Below, piece after piece: positions 54,529 through 64,000 of a stretch of DNA of 64,000 nt. The translations under genes were made by a program, and so were the position numbers. The notes under the pieces are model-generated. The model made no database searches. It saw nothing but the letters and a program-made list of their open reading frames with translations, and was not told where the DNA came from. How positions within the stretch are numbered: position 1 is the stretch's first letter; every line of letters begins with the position of its first letter. The stretch covers positions 18,501 to 82,500 of the forward strand of contig JBAKBP010001393.1 in the NCBI GenBank assembly GCA_037953745.1, in the 5' to 3' direction. This DNA is from Lithodes maja. Lineage: Eukaryota > Arthropoda > Malacostraca > Decapoda > Lithodidae.

Positions 54529-54878
54529 TTTTGTCACTCCTTTTCTCTGGCTTGTATTCATTCAGCCCCATTTAGCCTACTGTTTTAAGATGTTTATCCC
54601 CATTCAGGCGTTGATTTATTCCTGGCGAGCGATAGCGAGCCAACATCGTATGGAGAAATCCGGCTTCGCCGGAGAAATTTTGCTATCGAAAAATGTACAA
54701 ATTTAACCTGCTGTCAAATTTCTTTTAACAAATATGCTGGCTCGCTACCGCTCGCCAGGAAAAAATCGACACCTGGTTGGGGAAAAACGTCTTAAAACAG
54801 TAGGGTGAATGGGGCCGAATGGATACAAGCCAGAGAAAGAGAGAAGAGTAGACAACAAAAGCAGGTCACCCCCCTTAA
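54529..54878. mobile_element. Hairpin MITE, type I, copy 3
   Basis: Left arm CTCTGGCTTGTATTCATTC, CAGGCGTTGATTTATTCCTGG, CGAGCGATAGCGAGCC; CCGGCTTCGCCGG in the loop; right arm inverted; end AGGTCACCCCCCTTAA at 54878. The left end merges into the 18-bp array. No ORF is present. Confidence 0.78.
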
Positions 54879-54883
54879 ACTGT

Positions 54884-55098
54884 AAAGCCGGAGTCACACG
54901 AGCCTTTTTTCAAAAAATTTTTACGGGCAATTATGGTCTGGAAGCTTAACAAATTACACTTTATCAGAATTCAGCTGCCTAACATAATCTACCTTCAGTC
55001 TAGTTACCGATACCAGTGCGAAAATGTCCAGAAATAATACGAGAAAAAACTTGCTCATGGAAAATTGACGGAAAAAGCGCTCGTGTGACAGCGGCTTT
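54884..55098. mobile_element. MITE with AAGCCGG termini, copy 2
   Basis: AAAGCCGGAGTCACACGAGC and its near-complement GCTCGTGTGACAGCGGCTTT bound a 215-bp AT-rich element. The interior has a CAGTCTAGTTACCGATACCAG stretch comparable to copy 1 at 43530 in the opposite orientation. Confidence 0.7.
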
Positions 55099-55144
55099 AT
55101 GAAATCAATTTAAACACATCCAATTAAACTGTAATGAAATCAAT

Positions 55145-55457
55145 TTAAGGGAGGTGAGCTGCTTTTTCCTCTCTTTGATCTCTCTTTCTCTGGCTTGTAT
55201 CCATTCGGCCCCATTCAGCCTACTGTTTTAAGACGTTTATCAACATCCAGGTGTCCATTTCCTCCTGGCGAGCGATAGCGAGCCGGCATTGTATGGAAAA
55301 ATCCTGCTTCGCCGGAATAAATCGCAAGGAATAAATCGACACCTGGATGGGAATAAACGTCTTAAAACAGTAGGCTGAATGGGGCCGAATGGATACAAGC
55401 CAGAGAAGGAGAAAAGGAGAAAACAAAAGCAGGTGACCCCCCCCCCCCCCCCCTTAA
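55145..55457. mobile_element. Hairpin MITE, type I, copy 4
   Basis: Complete, with TTAA at 55145-55148 and 55454-55457. The arms are strongly complementary (GCCTACTGTTTTAAGACG against CGTCTTAAAACAGTAGGC). The right terminus has an expanded C run (about 18 C). The right TTAA is shared with the next element. Confidence 0.82.
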
Positions 55458-55797
55458 GGGGAGGTTATTAGTTCGTTCCTTAGACATTAATCAAACTTAA
55501 AATTACACCCCTAGACCCCCTTTGAAGATAAATTTGTACATTTTTCGGTAGAAAAATGTCCCGGCCAAAGGCCGGTTCCTCTTAAAATACAGGCTCGCTA
55601 TCGCTCGCCAGGAAAAAATCGACACCTAAATGGCACGAAATGTCTTAAAATCGACAGAAATGGGGCGAAAGTGCTTAAAATCGCCAAACTAATGGGGCGA
55701 ACGTTTTAAAATATCAAAAGCAATGGGGCTAAACATGAGGGAGCAAGGGGTCCAGCAAAAAATCCCTCAAGTGGAAATCTCCCCTAAAGTGAACATA
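55454..55797 (+). mobile_element. Hairpin MITE, type II, forward copy
   Basis: Starts TTAAGGGGAGGTTATTAG in the shared TTAA and ends AATCTCCCCTAAA near 55797. It contains CCCGGCCAAAGGCCGG, the CTCGCTATCGCTCGCCAGG core and GGGGCTAAACATGAGGGAG. No ORF is present. Confidence 0.78.
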
Positions 55798-56007
55798 TTT
55801 GTCTTGGTATGCAAGTTAATTATCAATGGAGGCATTTTCTCTGTTTAGGAAGGATATATTTTAGTCAATGAATCAATGGAAATAGACTATACTCTATTTT
55901 GGTCCAGCTGATGCTAAATTGAATCCCTTAGTAGCTGATTTCTCGATACTTAATGGAAATATGTGAAACTACTATGGCTGTGTGTCGTATAAATGCCAAG
56001 TTTTCAT
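55798..56007. other. Short unannotated spacer
   Basis: No feature is recognised. Confidence 0.4.
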
Positions 56008-57226
56008 AATTGACTTTTTCTATTGCACTAGACATATCGAAAGCCTTCGATAGAGTCTGGCATAAATCTTTAATTTCTAAACTACCCTCCTTCGGTTTCT
56101 ATCCCTCCATCTGTGCCTTTGTCTCTAATTTCCTTTCCGGCCGTTCCATAGCTGCGGTTGTGGACGGCCATTGTTCACTTCCTCACCCTATAAACTCCGG
56201 TGTTCCTCAGGGCTCTGTCCTATCTCCTATTCTCTTTCTAATTTTTATAAATGATCTCCTTAACTGTACCTTAATTCCCATCCATTCATACGCAGACGAC
56301 TCAACCTTACACTACTCCATTAGTTTTTCAGAACGCCCCAGCCAGCAATCCCTCAACGACAAACGTAATGAAGCCATAGAACTCTTAAATTCTGATCTAA
56401 ATACTATTTCCAATTGGGGCAGAGAAAACCTTGTTAACTTTAATGCTTCCAAAACCCAATTTCTCCATCTATCTACCCGTCAGGATCTCCCAGCGGACTA
56501 TCCCTTATTCTTCAACAATACAAAAATCAACCCTTCATCTTCTCTCAATATTCTTGGTGTCTCTTTTTCTTCTGCTCTCATTTGGAAGGACCATATTACC
56601 AGTCTTGCTAAGGCAGCCTCCCAGAAGCTGGGTGTGCTCAACCGCCTTAGGGGGTTCTTTTCCCCTGCACAGCTTCTTGCTCTGTACAGGGGCATAGTGC
56701 GCCCTTGTATTGAGTATTGTTCACATGTGTGGGGAGGTTCCTCTCACACCGCTCTCCTAGACAAAGTTGAAAGGAAGGCCTTTCGTATCATTAACTCCCG
56801 TCCACTCACCAACTCTCTGCAATCTCTCTCTCTCCGCCGCAATGTTGCATCTCTCTCGCTATTCTATCGCTACTATAATAATCAGTGTTCCTCAGAGCTA
56901 TCCCAGTGCATACCACCTCCTTTACGTAGGGCACGTGGTACCCGTCTTGCAACTCAATCCCACCCCTACTCTGTGCAACTCTCCAACCCAAGAGTGAAAC
57001 GTTACTCTCAAACTTTCTTCTACTCAACATCTGAGCTCTGGAACTCTCTCCCAGAATCAGTCTTTCCCTCTTCCTATGACTTAAATTGCTTCAAACTCCG
57101 TGTGTCCAGGCATTTTGGCTCGAACGTCCCTTGATTTTGGCCCTGTCACTCTTTCAACTATGGGGGAGGCACTCGCTATAGGCAGTTATGCCTTTTGCCT
57201 CCCTCAATCACATAGAAAAAAAAAAA
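56008..57226 (+). mobile_element. 5'-truncated non-LTR retrotransposon, copy C
   Basis: Begins inside RT (GACTTTTTCTATTGCACTAG) and ends in an 11-base A-tail at 57216-57226, with the same 3' end as copies A and B. No clear target-site duplication is seen. Confidence 0.9.
56010..57134 (+). pseudogene. Reverse transcriptase fragment, non-LTR copy C
   Basis: 374 codons are open to the stop, with DISKAFDRVWH near the start, SGVPQGSVLSP (~56197) and YADDST (~56288), and then the C-terminal region. The endonuclease and RT fingers are missing through 5' truncation. It shares with copy B, not copy A, the codons for CSTALGG and the GGCTCGAACG end at about 57116, so B and C are slightly closer to each other. 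Confidence 0.87.
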
Positions 57227-57291
57227 TTAACGTCATATTTCGCTACAAAATATACCTTATAGCCGAGTAACAAAGATAGAAACATGACAAT

Positions 57292-57617
57292 TTAAGGGGA
57301 GGTATTTACTTTGTTCCCTAGACGTCCATCAAGCTTACAATTATACCCCCTTGAGCCCCTTTCAAGATAAATTTGTACATTTTTCGGTAGAAAAATGTAC
57401 CGGCCGAAGGCCGGTTCCTCTTAAATTACAGGCTCGCTATCGCTCGCCAGGATAAAATCGACACCTGAATGGCACGAAAGGTCTTATTATGGGGTGAAAG
57501 TTCTTAAAATCGCTAAACTAATGGGGCGAACATTTTATAATATCAAAAGCAATGGGGCTAAACATGAGGGAGAAAGGGGTCAAGAAAAAAATCCCTCAAG
57601 TGGAGATCTCCCCTTAA
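57292..57617 (+). mobile_element. Hairpin MITE, type II, complete forward copy
   Basis: TTAA at 57292-57295 and 57614-57617, with inverted ends TTAAGGGGAGGT and GATCTCCCCTTAA. It includes CCGGCCGAAGGCCGG and the CTCGCTATCGCTCGCCAGG core. This is the best-preserved type II copy in the window. Confidence 0.85.
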
Positions 57618-57885
57618 CCTCAGCTGGAAAAAAATATACTTACACCTCTCTGTGTTCTTAAGTTACCTCCACCAACCGACTTTACTCCTAAACTCAATTA
57701 ATGAAGTCAACCAATACATGTGGCAGTCCAGGGATTCGAACCTAGGATGCTCACACCGAAATTCAGTGCATTTATCCATTGCGCTACGAACACTTTACTG
57801 GACATCCTTCCTAAGCTTCATACAATCGTCTGATACCAGCCAGCACACAAGGAATAAAGGCGTCACCCGTACTCAAGGGGTTAAG
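57618..57885. other. Non-coding spacer
   Basis: A weak match to the 40312-type fold-back lies at 57805-57885. No gene is seen. Confidence 0.4.
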
Positions 57886-58190
57886 GGGCAGGTTTTTAGT
57901 TTGTTCCTCGACCTCCATCAAGCTTGAAATTGCCCCCCCCCCCCCCCCCTCCCCCCCGCGGGACCTTCTTTCAAGATAAATGTGTTGATTTTTCGGTAAA
58001 AAAATGTCCCGGTTAAATGGCACGCTCGCTATCGCTCGCCAGGAAAACATCGATACCTAATTGGCACGATAGGTCTTAAAATTGACAGAAAATAAATGGG
58101 GCGAAAGTTCTTAAGTTCGCCAAACTAATAGAACGAACGTCTTATAATCTAAAAACTAATGGGGCTAAACACAAGAGAGAAGGGGAACCA
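57886..58190 (+). mobile_element. Hairpin MITE, type II, degraded forward copy
   Basis: Starts TTAAGGGGCAGG and carries a C run (about 57935-57957), CTCGCTATCGCTCGCCAGG and GGGGCTAAACACAAG landmarks. The right end is lost. Confidence 0.65.
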
Positions 58191-58259
58191 GTGGCTCCAA
58201 TATGGCGGAGGTTGGCCGATCTCTGTTACTATAGGGTCTCTAGGGCGGCCGAGATAAAA

Positions 58260-59310
58260 TATAGGACAGGTGGGAGGGAGGAGGGAGGGGGGAGGGGGAG
58301 GGAGAGGGGTGGAAAATGTAAATTGGACCCCACTAGTCATCTTATCAAGGAAAGAGGGTGGAAGGAGGGAGGGGGAGAGAGGAGGGAGGGGGGGAGAGAG
58401 GAGGGAGGGGGGGAGAGAGGAGGGAGGGGGGAGGGAAGGAGGGGGGGAGAGAGGAGGGAGGGGGGGAGAGAGGAGGGAGGGGGGAGAGAGGAGGGAGGGG
58501 GGGGAGAGAGGAGGGAGGGGGGGAGAGAGGAGGAGGGGGGAAGGAGGGGGTGAGGAAGAGTGAAGGGAGGAAAGAGGGAAGGAGGGAGGGGATAAGGATG
58601 GATGATAGGAGTGGGAGGGAGGGAGGATGGAATGGAGAAAGAAAAGGATTGATGGATGTAAGGATTATTGGATGGAAGGAGGGAGGAAAGGGAGACGGAG
58701 AGGGGAGTACAAAGGAAATCAAGCAACAACAGGTTTAGTGACCCTTCTAGGCTGCTTGTCCTCCAAAAAAAATGAGGATCAAGTGTCCAAACAGTGGCTT
58801 AGAGTGGGTAAGGGAACATTGCAAAGGGAACTACTGCCCTGGAACTAATGTCCGTGGCAGGATTAGGAAGTTAGTAGGGGACAGATGGGAGGGGAGAAAG
58901 AGAGGGAAGATGGAGGGGAGAGAGAAGGGGAGGAATTATGATGAAGGAAATAAGGATGAGAGGAGAGAAGGAGGGAGGGGGTGAAGGAGGATGATAGGAG
59001 AGATGTGGGAGGGAGGGAGGATGGAAGGAGGTACCAGTTGGTGGAAGGAGGGAGGAAAGAAAGGGAGAGGGAGAGGGGGAGGGAAGGAAGGGAGGGAAAG
59101 ACGGAAGGAAGGAACGTGGGAGGGAGGAAGGAAGGAGGGGTAGGAAGAGTGGAGGGATGGAAGGAGAAATGTAAGAAGCAAGCTTAAGGAAGGCGGGGAA
59201 AGAGGAAGAGAGGAAGGAAGGTGGGGGAGGCGAAGGAAGGGAAGAATTATGGCAAAGGAAAGTTGGAGGAAGTATAGAAGGAGGGAGGGAGGGAGGAGTT
59301 CTTGATTCAT
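58260..59310. repeat. Purine-rich GGGAGG/GGAAGG simple repeat, about 1 kb
   Basis: The plus strand is almost only G and A across two blocks (58260-58740 and 58865-59310), built from variable GGAGGGGGGAGAGA units. The many ORFs on both strands (Gly/Glu/Arg-rich on plus, Ser/Pro/Leu-rich on minus) are composition artefacts. 59311-59640 shows no gene. Confidence 0.85.
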
Positions 59311-59747
59311 AAGAAATGTGTATCGTCACCCTAATGATTCTGAATGATAAAATATGGCAGAAATGCATTATAGATAGAACTCATAAAAATATAGTATATC
59401 CTTATATATTATGCTGGAAAAGGAAACTGCATAACTAACCATGCAAAAGTAGGAGGTTAAGCAAATTAACTTTTCACCTTACTCATTGAGATACCGAGTT
59501 AACATTTGGCAGCTAATATACGAGGCCTATAGCAAAGTCCCTATGCATATATTGTTTTCTTATTCATGAATTATTTATTTTCAAACAAATATTTTGTTCT
59601 CCAAAGAATAATGGGACACGCACACATACCCGGTACAAGGACATCCATACACAACACAACACAACACAACACACACACACCTGTGGTTCCTGTGGTGAGT
59701 AGTTTCAGGCAGTAGTTGCTGCCCGTGGCCACGCTGATGCGCCGCCA

Positions 59748-62700
59748 CTAGTATAACCCGTCTGCTCGTCTCTTCGCCATCTGGTCTATGATGCTGTTGC
59801 TGGCAGCGCAGAGGTGGTAATGTGGCAGCTTGGGTTGATCGGGTATTATCCGTAGGAATTTATCTAGTTGGTTCTTGAAACGTTCAAGGTTATGTTCCGT
59901 TGAGTCACGCAGGTGTCTGGGCAGTGCATTGAAAAGGAGTGGGCCTCTTATAGCAAAAGCGTTTTCTTTGAGCGTCTTGATTCTTGTACTTGCTCTGGGG
60001 TATATCCTTTCAATATGGCAGAGCCGACCCCGTCGTTGGTGGATGCTAAACCGTATATTCAAGTTATTTACAGATTTTTCGGTCAATATTTTGTAGATGT
60101 ATAATATAGCGTACCTTTCTCTACGCCTTTCTAGTGAGTAAAGGTCGAGTTCACGTAACCTTGCCCAGTAGTCTAAATGTCGGACGTCAGATATCCTATC
60201 GGTGAAAGATCGTTGTACTGTTTCAAGTGACTGCTTCTCTCCTGCTCGCCACGGACTCCACAGCTGACAACAATACTCTAGCAATGGTATCATGAGTGAC
60301 TTGTATAACGTCAGCATAGGAAGCCTTTCACGTGTCCGGAAAGTGCGAAGGATCCAGCCAGCCTGGCTTCGTGCCTTCTTTACCACATTTTGTATATGTT
60401 GGGTAAAGTTTCCGTCACAACTGAGGGTAATTCCTAGGTCTCTTGTATACTCCTTGGTGTCTATATGTGAACCGTCCGGTGCTGCAAACGTGTGTGCATT
60501 GTAATTGATTCCCCCTGAACTGTAATGTATATGCTCAAATTTGTTGTCGTTGAAGGACATGTTATTATGCTCTGCCCACGAGTAAAGTGATGCCAGATCA
60601 GTTTGTAATTTTTCGGCATCCGATACTGAAGAAACTTCCTTCAGTACCCTGGTGTCATCGGCAAAAGAAGCTACAGACGAGTGTAAGACGTGTCTGTTTA
60701 TGTCGGATATGTGGATCAGAAATAGCAGAGGTCCAAGGACCGATCCCTGTGGCACCCCACTGTTGACCACCGACGGCCGAGACACTGCACCGCTAGCCGC
60801 TACACACTGCTCCCTGTCAGTAAGAAACGAGTGCAGCCACATCCCGAGCTTTCCAGTAATGCCCATTTGTCTTATCTTGTGTAACAAGATGCCGTGGTCT
60901 ACCTTGTCAAAGGCTTTTGCGAAATCAAGATAGACCACATCAACATTTTTGTTATATTCCAGCTTTTCTAAAATTGTTTCATAGTGGGCAAGCAGTTGGG
61001 AGAGGCATGAACGCCCAGTGCGAAAACCATGTTGGTCTTGGTTCATTTTGTTGTTTTGTTCGAGATATTGAGCCATGTTCTTAACCATTATTCTCTCCAA
61101 GACTTTAATAATGTGAGAAGTTAAGGCAACTGGTCGATAATTTTTTGCCTCTGTCTTCGACCCTCCCTTGTGGATTGGTGTGATGTTGGCACTTTTTAAT
61201 TTCTTTGGTATTATACCAGATTCTAATGAAGTTCTATAAAGAAAGAGCAAAGGAACGCTCAGCTCTTTAGCACAACGTTTAAGGAGTACAGCAGGGAAGT
61301 GGTCGGGACCAGCTGCCGAGTTAGTAGCCATCTCTTTAATTGCTCCTTCTATGATGTCTCTGCTTAAAGTTATGTCCGTCAGTTTTGATGTGCAGTCAGT
61401 ACCGTGACGAAAAAAGTCCATTGGTGAGTTGATTATTTTGTCTTTCACAGGGTTGCTGAAGACACTTTTGTACTGGAGCAGTAGTTCTTCAACAATCTCT
61501 TGAGGTTCGTTTATGGTTCGGCCGTCTGAGTCAGTCAGTGGGCCAATACTCGCTCTCACTACTGACTTGTTTGAGGCATACTTGTAAAAGTATTTAGGAT
61601 TGGTTTTAATGCATGCCACGGCTTGTATTTCTTTCCGGTCATCTTCTAATTTAACTGACCTTTTAAGTTTTTCTTCTATGATGGTAATTTTGTTTTCGGT
61701 TTGCGTCCGTATTTCAATGTTGTTGGTGTTCTTGAGTTTTTTTCTTAGTTTTGTTCTCGTTCGCATCAGAACTTTTCGGTCCCTTGGTATGTTATCCTTA
61801 TAAGGAGAGGTCTTATTAGACGATCTCCTCAACGGTACATATTTATCTGATATTTCCAAGCATTTAATCGTCAGTATGTCGTATTGGGCCTCAGGATCGC
61901 AGTCTTTCATGAGTGAATCCCAGTTTACTTCACCGAGGTCTCTCTTTAAACTTTCCCAGCAGACTGACTCGCTGTGAAAGTTCATTCGGCTGAAATTTGG
62001 TGCTTGTTGTGCTGCACTGGGAATTCTAGTTTGCATATTTGTAGGTAAGCTGGTCGTCAGGGTTATGATGTTATGATCTGAGAGATTAGTTTTGTTTACA
62101 GTAATATTATGTAAAAGGTCATCATTGTTTGTCATCACAATGTCAAGTATGTTGTCACCTCTTGTGGGAGTGTTGATGGCTTGATGTAAACAGAAATCCT
62201 CCGCAAAGTTCAGGACAGCTTCTGCCTGAGTCCGCATGTCCCCTGCTCCTCCATATACACTCTCCAACTCCCAGTCTATGAGTGGGAAGTTTAGATCACC
62301 AGTGAGCATAATGGTAGGCATGGGTGGTGGTAGTGAGTTAATTACTTCTCTAATCTTTGTTAGTTGGTCATTAAATTTATTTGTTGGGCACGCTGGTGGC
62401 CTGTATATATTTATATATACCCAATCAAGGTCTTTAATGTATAGTACCAGGGATTCTGTGTACAAGTTTGATTCTGAGTGGAGAACTTGTGTCCTAGCTG
62501 CAAAGTGGCCATCCACGTAGGTGATGACACCGCCTTTTTTCTTTTGTTTTGGTCTGTCCGTTCTATATGATACAAAGTTTGGTATTTTTATTTCAGCTTC
62601 TCTGATTTCCTCTGTTAGGTGTGTTTCTGTTAGGGAGATTATAAAAGCATTTTCAGTTTGTGCCACTTCTGAGAGTAATTTTATTTTGCCTCTAAATTTG

Positions 62701-62813
62701 TATGGTAAGAGGCCAGCAATATTTAGAGTGATTATTTTATAAAGGCTGTCGGCATTGCTGCCACCTGTTGTTGCTGGTATCCTTGTAGCGGGTGCGTGGG
62801 GCCCCACTGCCAC
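59748..62813 (-). CDS. CR1-like ORF2: endonuclease and reverse transcriptase
   Basis: 1021 codons, intact. The N-terminal AP-endonuclease has ITLNIAGLLP (~62725), SLTETHL, TGDLNFPLIDW (~62300) and NLSDHN (~62080). RT follows with NSAAGPDHFPAVLLK (~61315), NYRPVALTSH (~61130), VVYLDFAKAFDKVDH (~60930), SGVPQGSVLGPLLFL (~60760) and the catalytic FADDT (~60660). The C-terminal region has LEYCCQLWSPWRAGEKQ (~60270), common to CR1/Jockey-group RTs. It would nick the target and prime reverse transcription there. It overlaps the end of ORF1 by 82 bp in another frame, so translation probably restarts. Confidence 0.93.
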   Translation of the reverse strand: MAVGPHAPATRIPATTGGSNADSLYKIITLNIAGLLPYKFRGKIKLLSEVAQTENAFIISLTETHLTEEIREAEIKIPNFVSYRTDRPKQKKKGGVITYVDGHFAARTQVLHSESNLYTESLVLYIKDLDWVYINIYRPPACPTNKFNDQLTKIREVINSLPPPMPTIMLTGDLNFPLIDWELESVYGGAGDMRTQAEAVLNFAEDFCLHQAINTPTRGDNILDIVMTNNDDLLHNITVNKTNLSDHNIITLTTSLPTNMQTRIPSAAQQAPNFSRMNFHSESVCWESLKRDLGEVNWDSLMKDCDPEAQYDILTIKCLEISDKYVPLRRSSNKTSPYKDNIPRDRKVLMRTRTKLRKKLKNTNNIEIRTQTENKITIIEEKLKRSVKLEDDRKEIQAVACIKTNPKYFYKYASNKSVVRASIGPLTDSDGRTINEPQEIVEELLLQYKSVFSNPVKDKIINSPMDFFRHGTDCTSKLTDITLSRDIIEGAIKEMATNSAAGPDHFPAVLLKRCAKELSVPLLFLYRTSLESGIIPKKLKSANITPIHKGGSKTEAKNYRPVALTSHIIKVLERIMVKNMAQYLEQNNKMNQDQHGFRTGRSCLSQLLAHYETILEKLEYNKNVDVVYLDFAKAFDKVDHGILLHKIRQMGITGKLGMWLHSFLTDREQCVAASGAVSRPSVVNSGVPQGSVLGPLLFLIHISDINRHVLHSSVASFADDTRVLKEVSSVSDAEKLQTDLASLYSWAEHNNMSFNDNKFEHIHYSSGGINYNAHTFAAPDGSHIDTKEYTRDLGITLSCDGNFTQHIQNVVKKARSQAGWILRTFRTRERLPMLTLYKSLMIPLLEYCCQLWSPWRAGEKQSLETVQRSFTDRISDVRHLDYWARLRELDLYSLERRRERYAILYIYKILTEKSVNNLNIRFSIHQRRGRLCHIERIYPRASTRIKTLKENAFAIRGPLLFNALPRHLRDSTEHNLERFKNQLDKFLRIIPDQPKLPHYHLCAASNSIIDQMAKRRADGLY

Positions 62814-63772
62814 GGCACTGCTTTCAGAACTTGCAGTATATGTTGCTGTACTTGTTGCATTTGTTGCATTTGCTGCAATAAAAAAGACTGTGTAGTAGCA
62901 TTTTGTTGTTTTTCAGTCTGGTGTGGGGGTCCACTTTCCCATGCATTGTGTGGTTTAGAGGCTGGTGGTGGTATGGTTGACCGAGCGGGTAGTTGTTTGG
63001 CGGGGGCTGCCTGTTGCCTTGTTTGTTGTTCGGTAGTTTGATGGTCAGAGGGGGGGTAGCGGCGAGTGCCCTTCAAATGTAGTCTTTTACATTCCATATT
63101 CAAACACTCCCGTTTTCTTTCTGACCCATAGCATATTGGTGGATGTAGATAGACGCAGTCCTTACCTTTTTTACACCCTCTTACTGGGTCACAGCCGTTT
63201 ACCATATACCTAGTGCACAGTCTGGGGTGAGCATACGGACAATCGCGGCCCCTTAGTCCATATTTACACTTGTTGTTTTTGTAATAGTAGCATACCTTCT
63301 CTTTCCGTTGGTCGCCAGTCTGGTTTCCATTTCCTGCGGTAGTTTGGGTGTTGCCTTGTTTGCCAGTAGAGTGTTTTGTATTTTTATTTTGTGAGGACGG
63401 TTCGTTTGGCCCAATACTTTCATCATTTTCCTCACTAAGTTTATTTTCTTTGTCAAGTTCATTTATTTCATCAACGTCATTTACAGCACCTTCCTGCTCC
63501 AATCGTTGTTGTTGTCTTACCTCCCTCTCCTTCTCCAATATGGTGTACACCTGCGCAAACAACCGGTCACAATCGTCGCCCAGCTGTTTTCTTGCACATT
63601 CTTCACAAGTGTACTGACACCTTGTATTAAAGAAGTTCACTATGGCGTAAGGAGGGAGGTTTGAGCAGTCAGCATGGATAGAACTTTTACATTTCTGGCA
63701 CTTCAAACACTCCAGTAAACATTGTTTGTTGCATATTGCACAGTAAGTATCCGAAGGTGGTAGGTTTTCCAT
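62732..63772 (-). CDS. CR1-like ORF1: PHD-like and CCCH zinc-finger protein
   Basis: 346 residues from the ATG at 63772. Residues ~11-60 form a PHD-like Cys/His cluster (CAICNKQC, CLKCQKC, HADC, CEEC). An acidic Glu/Asn-rich stretch (~85-140) follows. Residues ~160-235 contain three CCCH-type fingers (C-x7-C-x8-C-x3-H in the first). The tail is Gln-rich (MQQMQQVQQHILQ). PHD-like domains are known in ORF1 of CR1 elements. The CCCH fingers suggest binding to the element RNA, which is inference. No frame damage is seen. Confidence 0.85.
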   Translation of the reverse strand: MENLPPSDTYCAICNKQCLLECLKCQKCKSSIHADCSNLPPYAIVNFFNTRCQYTCEECARKQLGDDCDRLFAQVYTILEKEREVRQQQRLEQEGAVNDVDEINELDKENKLSEENDESIGPNEPSSQNKNTKHSTGKQGNTQTTAGNGNQTGDQRKEKVCYYYKNNKCKYGLRGRDCPYAHPRLCTRYMVNGCDPVRGCKKGKDCVYLHPPICYGSERKRECLNMECKRLHLKGTRRYPPSDHQTTEQQTRQQAAPAKQLPARSTIPPPASKPHNAWESGPPHQTEKQQNATTQSFLLQQMQQMQQVQQHILQVLKAVPWQWGPTHPLQGYQQQQVAAMPTAFIK

Positions 63773-64000
63773 TATGCACTTTAATATTCAAATACCACCT
63801 TCGATAATCACAGTAAAGCAATGATTCACGAGTTCAAAGTTATAAGTTCACTGTAAAAGTCACGGAGCTGGACAGGGCACGTCCGTTCACCACGGCTGCC
63901 AACGAGACACACACACACACACACATACCCGGTACAAGGACATCCATACAAACACAACACACACACACACACACGCACACATACCCGGTACAAGGACATC
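63773..64000. repeat. 5' leader of the CR1-like element and flanking CA-rich repeat
   Basis: About 120 bp of leader, then (CA)n tracts alternating with ACATACCCGGTACAAGGACATC, which occurs twice about 60 bp apart up to the window end. Confidence 0.6.

Larger units (their letters stand above)
59640..63895 (-). mobile_element. CR1-like non-LTR retrotransposon, apparently full length
   Basis: Two overlapping minus-strand ORFs in the usual ORF1-ORF2 order, both without internal stops. The 3' end (left side) runs into ACACAAC repeats near 59640-59690 instead of poly(A), as expected for CR1-type elements, which end in short repeats. The same ACATACCCGGTACAAGGACATC sequence lies outside both ends (about 59620 and 63925), so it sits within a host repeat or has a long duplication. 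Exact borders are uncertain. Confidence 0.82.

Noticed and set aside
54137..54706. Long ORFs with repeated LLKGGD or LSRSPP units over the 18-bp array
   Set aside because: The period is a multiple of three, so all frames stay open. The protein repeat only mirrors the DNA repeat.
58191..59368. Many ORFs of 70-165 codons in the purine-rich region
   Set aside because: Gly/Glu/Arg and Ser/Pro/Leu composition on opposite strands is expected from GGGAGG repeats, and no domain is visible.

Overview
The window is eukaryotic, repeat-rich intergenic DNA. Almost every coding stretch belongs to a transposable element. The mix of long Gypsy-type LTR elements, a complete DIRS-type tyrosine-recombinase retrotransposon, CR1- and Jockey/I-type non-LTR elements, a piggyBac transposon, many TTAA-flanked hairpin MITEs and dense TA, CA, GA and AACA microsatellites suggests an arthropod. 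A decapod crustacean is most likely. That is an inference from content; no host marker gene proves it.

Layout. 1-537 is the minus-strand end of a non-LTR ORF with an SGNH-hydrolase-like domain. 539-19116 is a large Gypsy element with 2.3-kb LTRs, a tRNA-Leu-type primer site, gag, protease, RT, RNase H and integrase. It is broken by a 519-bp SINE-like insertion in the protease, a 5.8-kb piggyBac element at a TTAA just after the integrase catalytic Glu, and a 640-bp TTAA-flanked MITE in its 3' part. The piggyBac element carries an intact transposase (10871-13771, minus) and a 177-bp tandem array that was itself hit by a 5'-truncated non-LTR copy (copy A). 19117-22540 is the 5' part (LTR and broken gag) of a minus-strand Gypsy of a second family. 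22700-26384 is a longer copy (copy B) of the same non-LTR family, split at TTAA by a 628-bp MITE. 26527-34910 is a complete DIRS-like element with inverted terminal repeats, an internal complementary region, a gag-like ORF, RT-RNase H and tyrosine recombinase.

34911-44990 is microsatellites, hairpin MITEs and tandem repeats around the only host-like gene, a single-exon equilibrative nucleoside transporter reading frame (38846-40063). 45007-53233 is a very young Gypsy-type element: equal-length 1849-bp LTRs with only two differences noticed, a 4-bp AAAT duplication, and gag plus protease. Its pol is reduced to short, reordered blocks without the RT catalytic core, so it looks non-autonomous. 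53240-59640 holds microsatellites, more TTAA hairpins, an 18-bp G-rich array, a third non-LTR copy (copy C, 56008-57226) and about 1 kb of purine-rich repeat. 59700-63890 is an apparently intact minus-strand CR1-like element with two overlapping ORFs.

The elements share target preferences. TTAA sites served the piggyBac element, two long MITEs and a modular family of short hairpins, and some neighbouring hairpins share a single TTAA. The non-LTR family appears three times at near identity, so it moved recently. No rRNA, tRNA gene or CRISPR array was seen.
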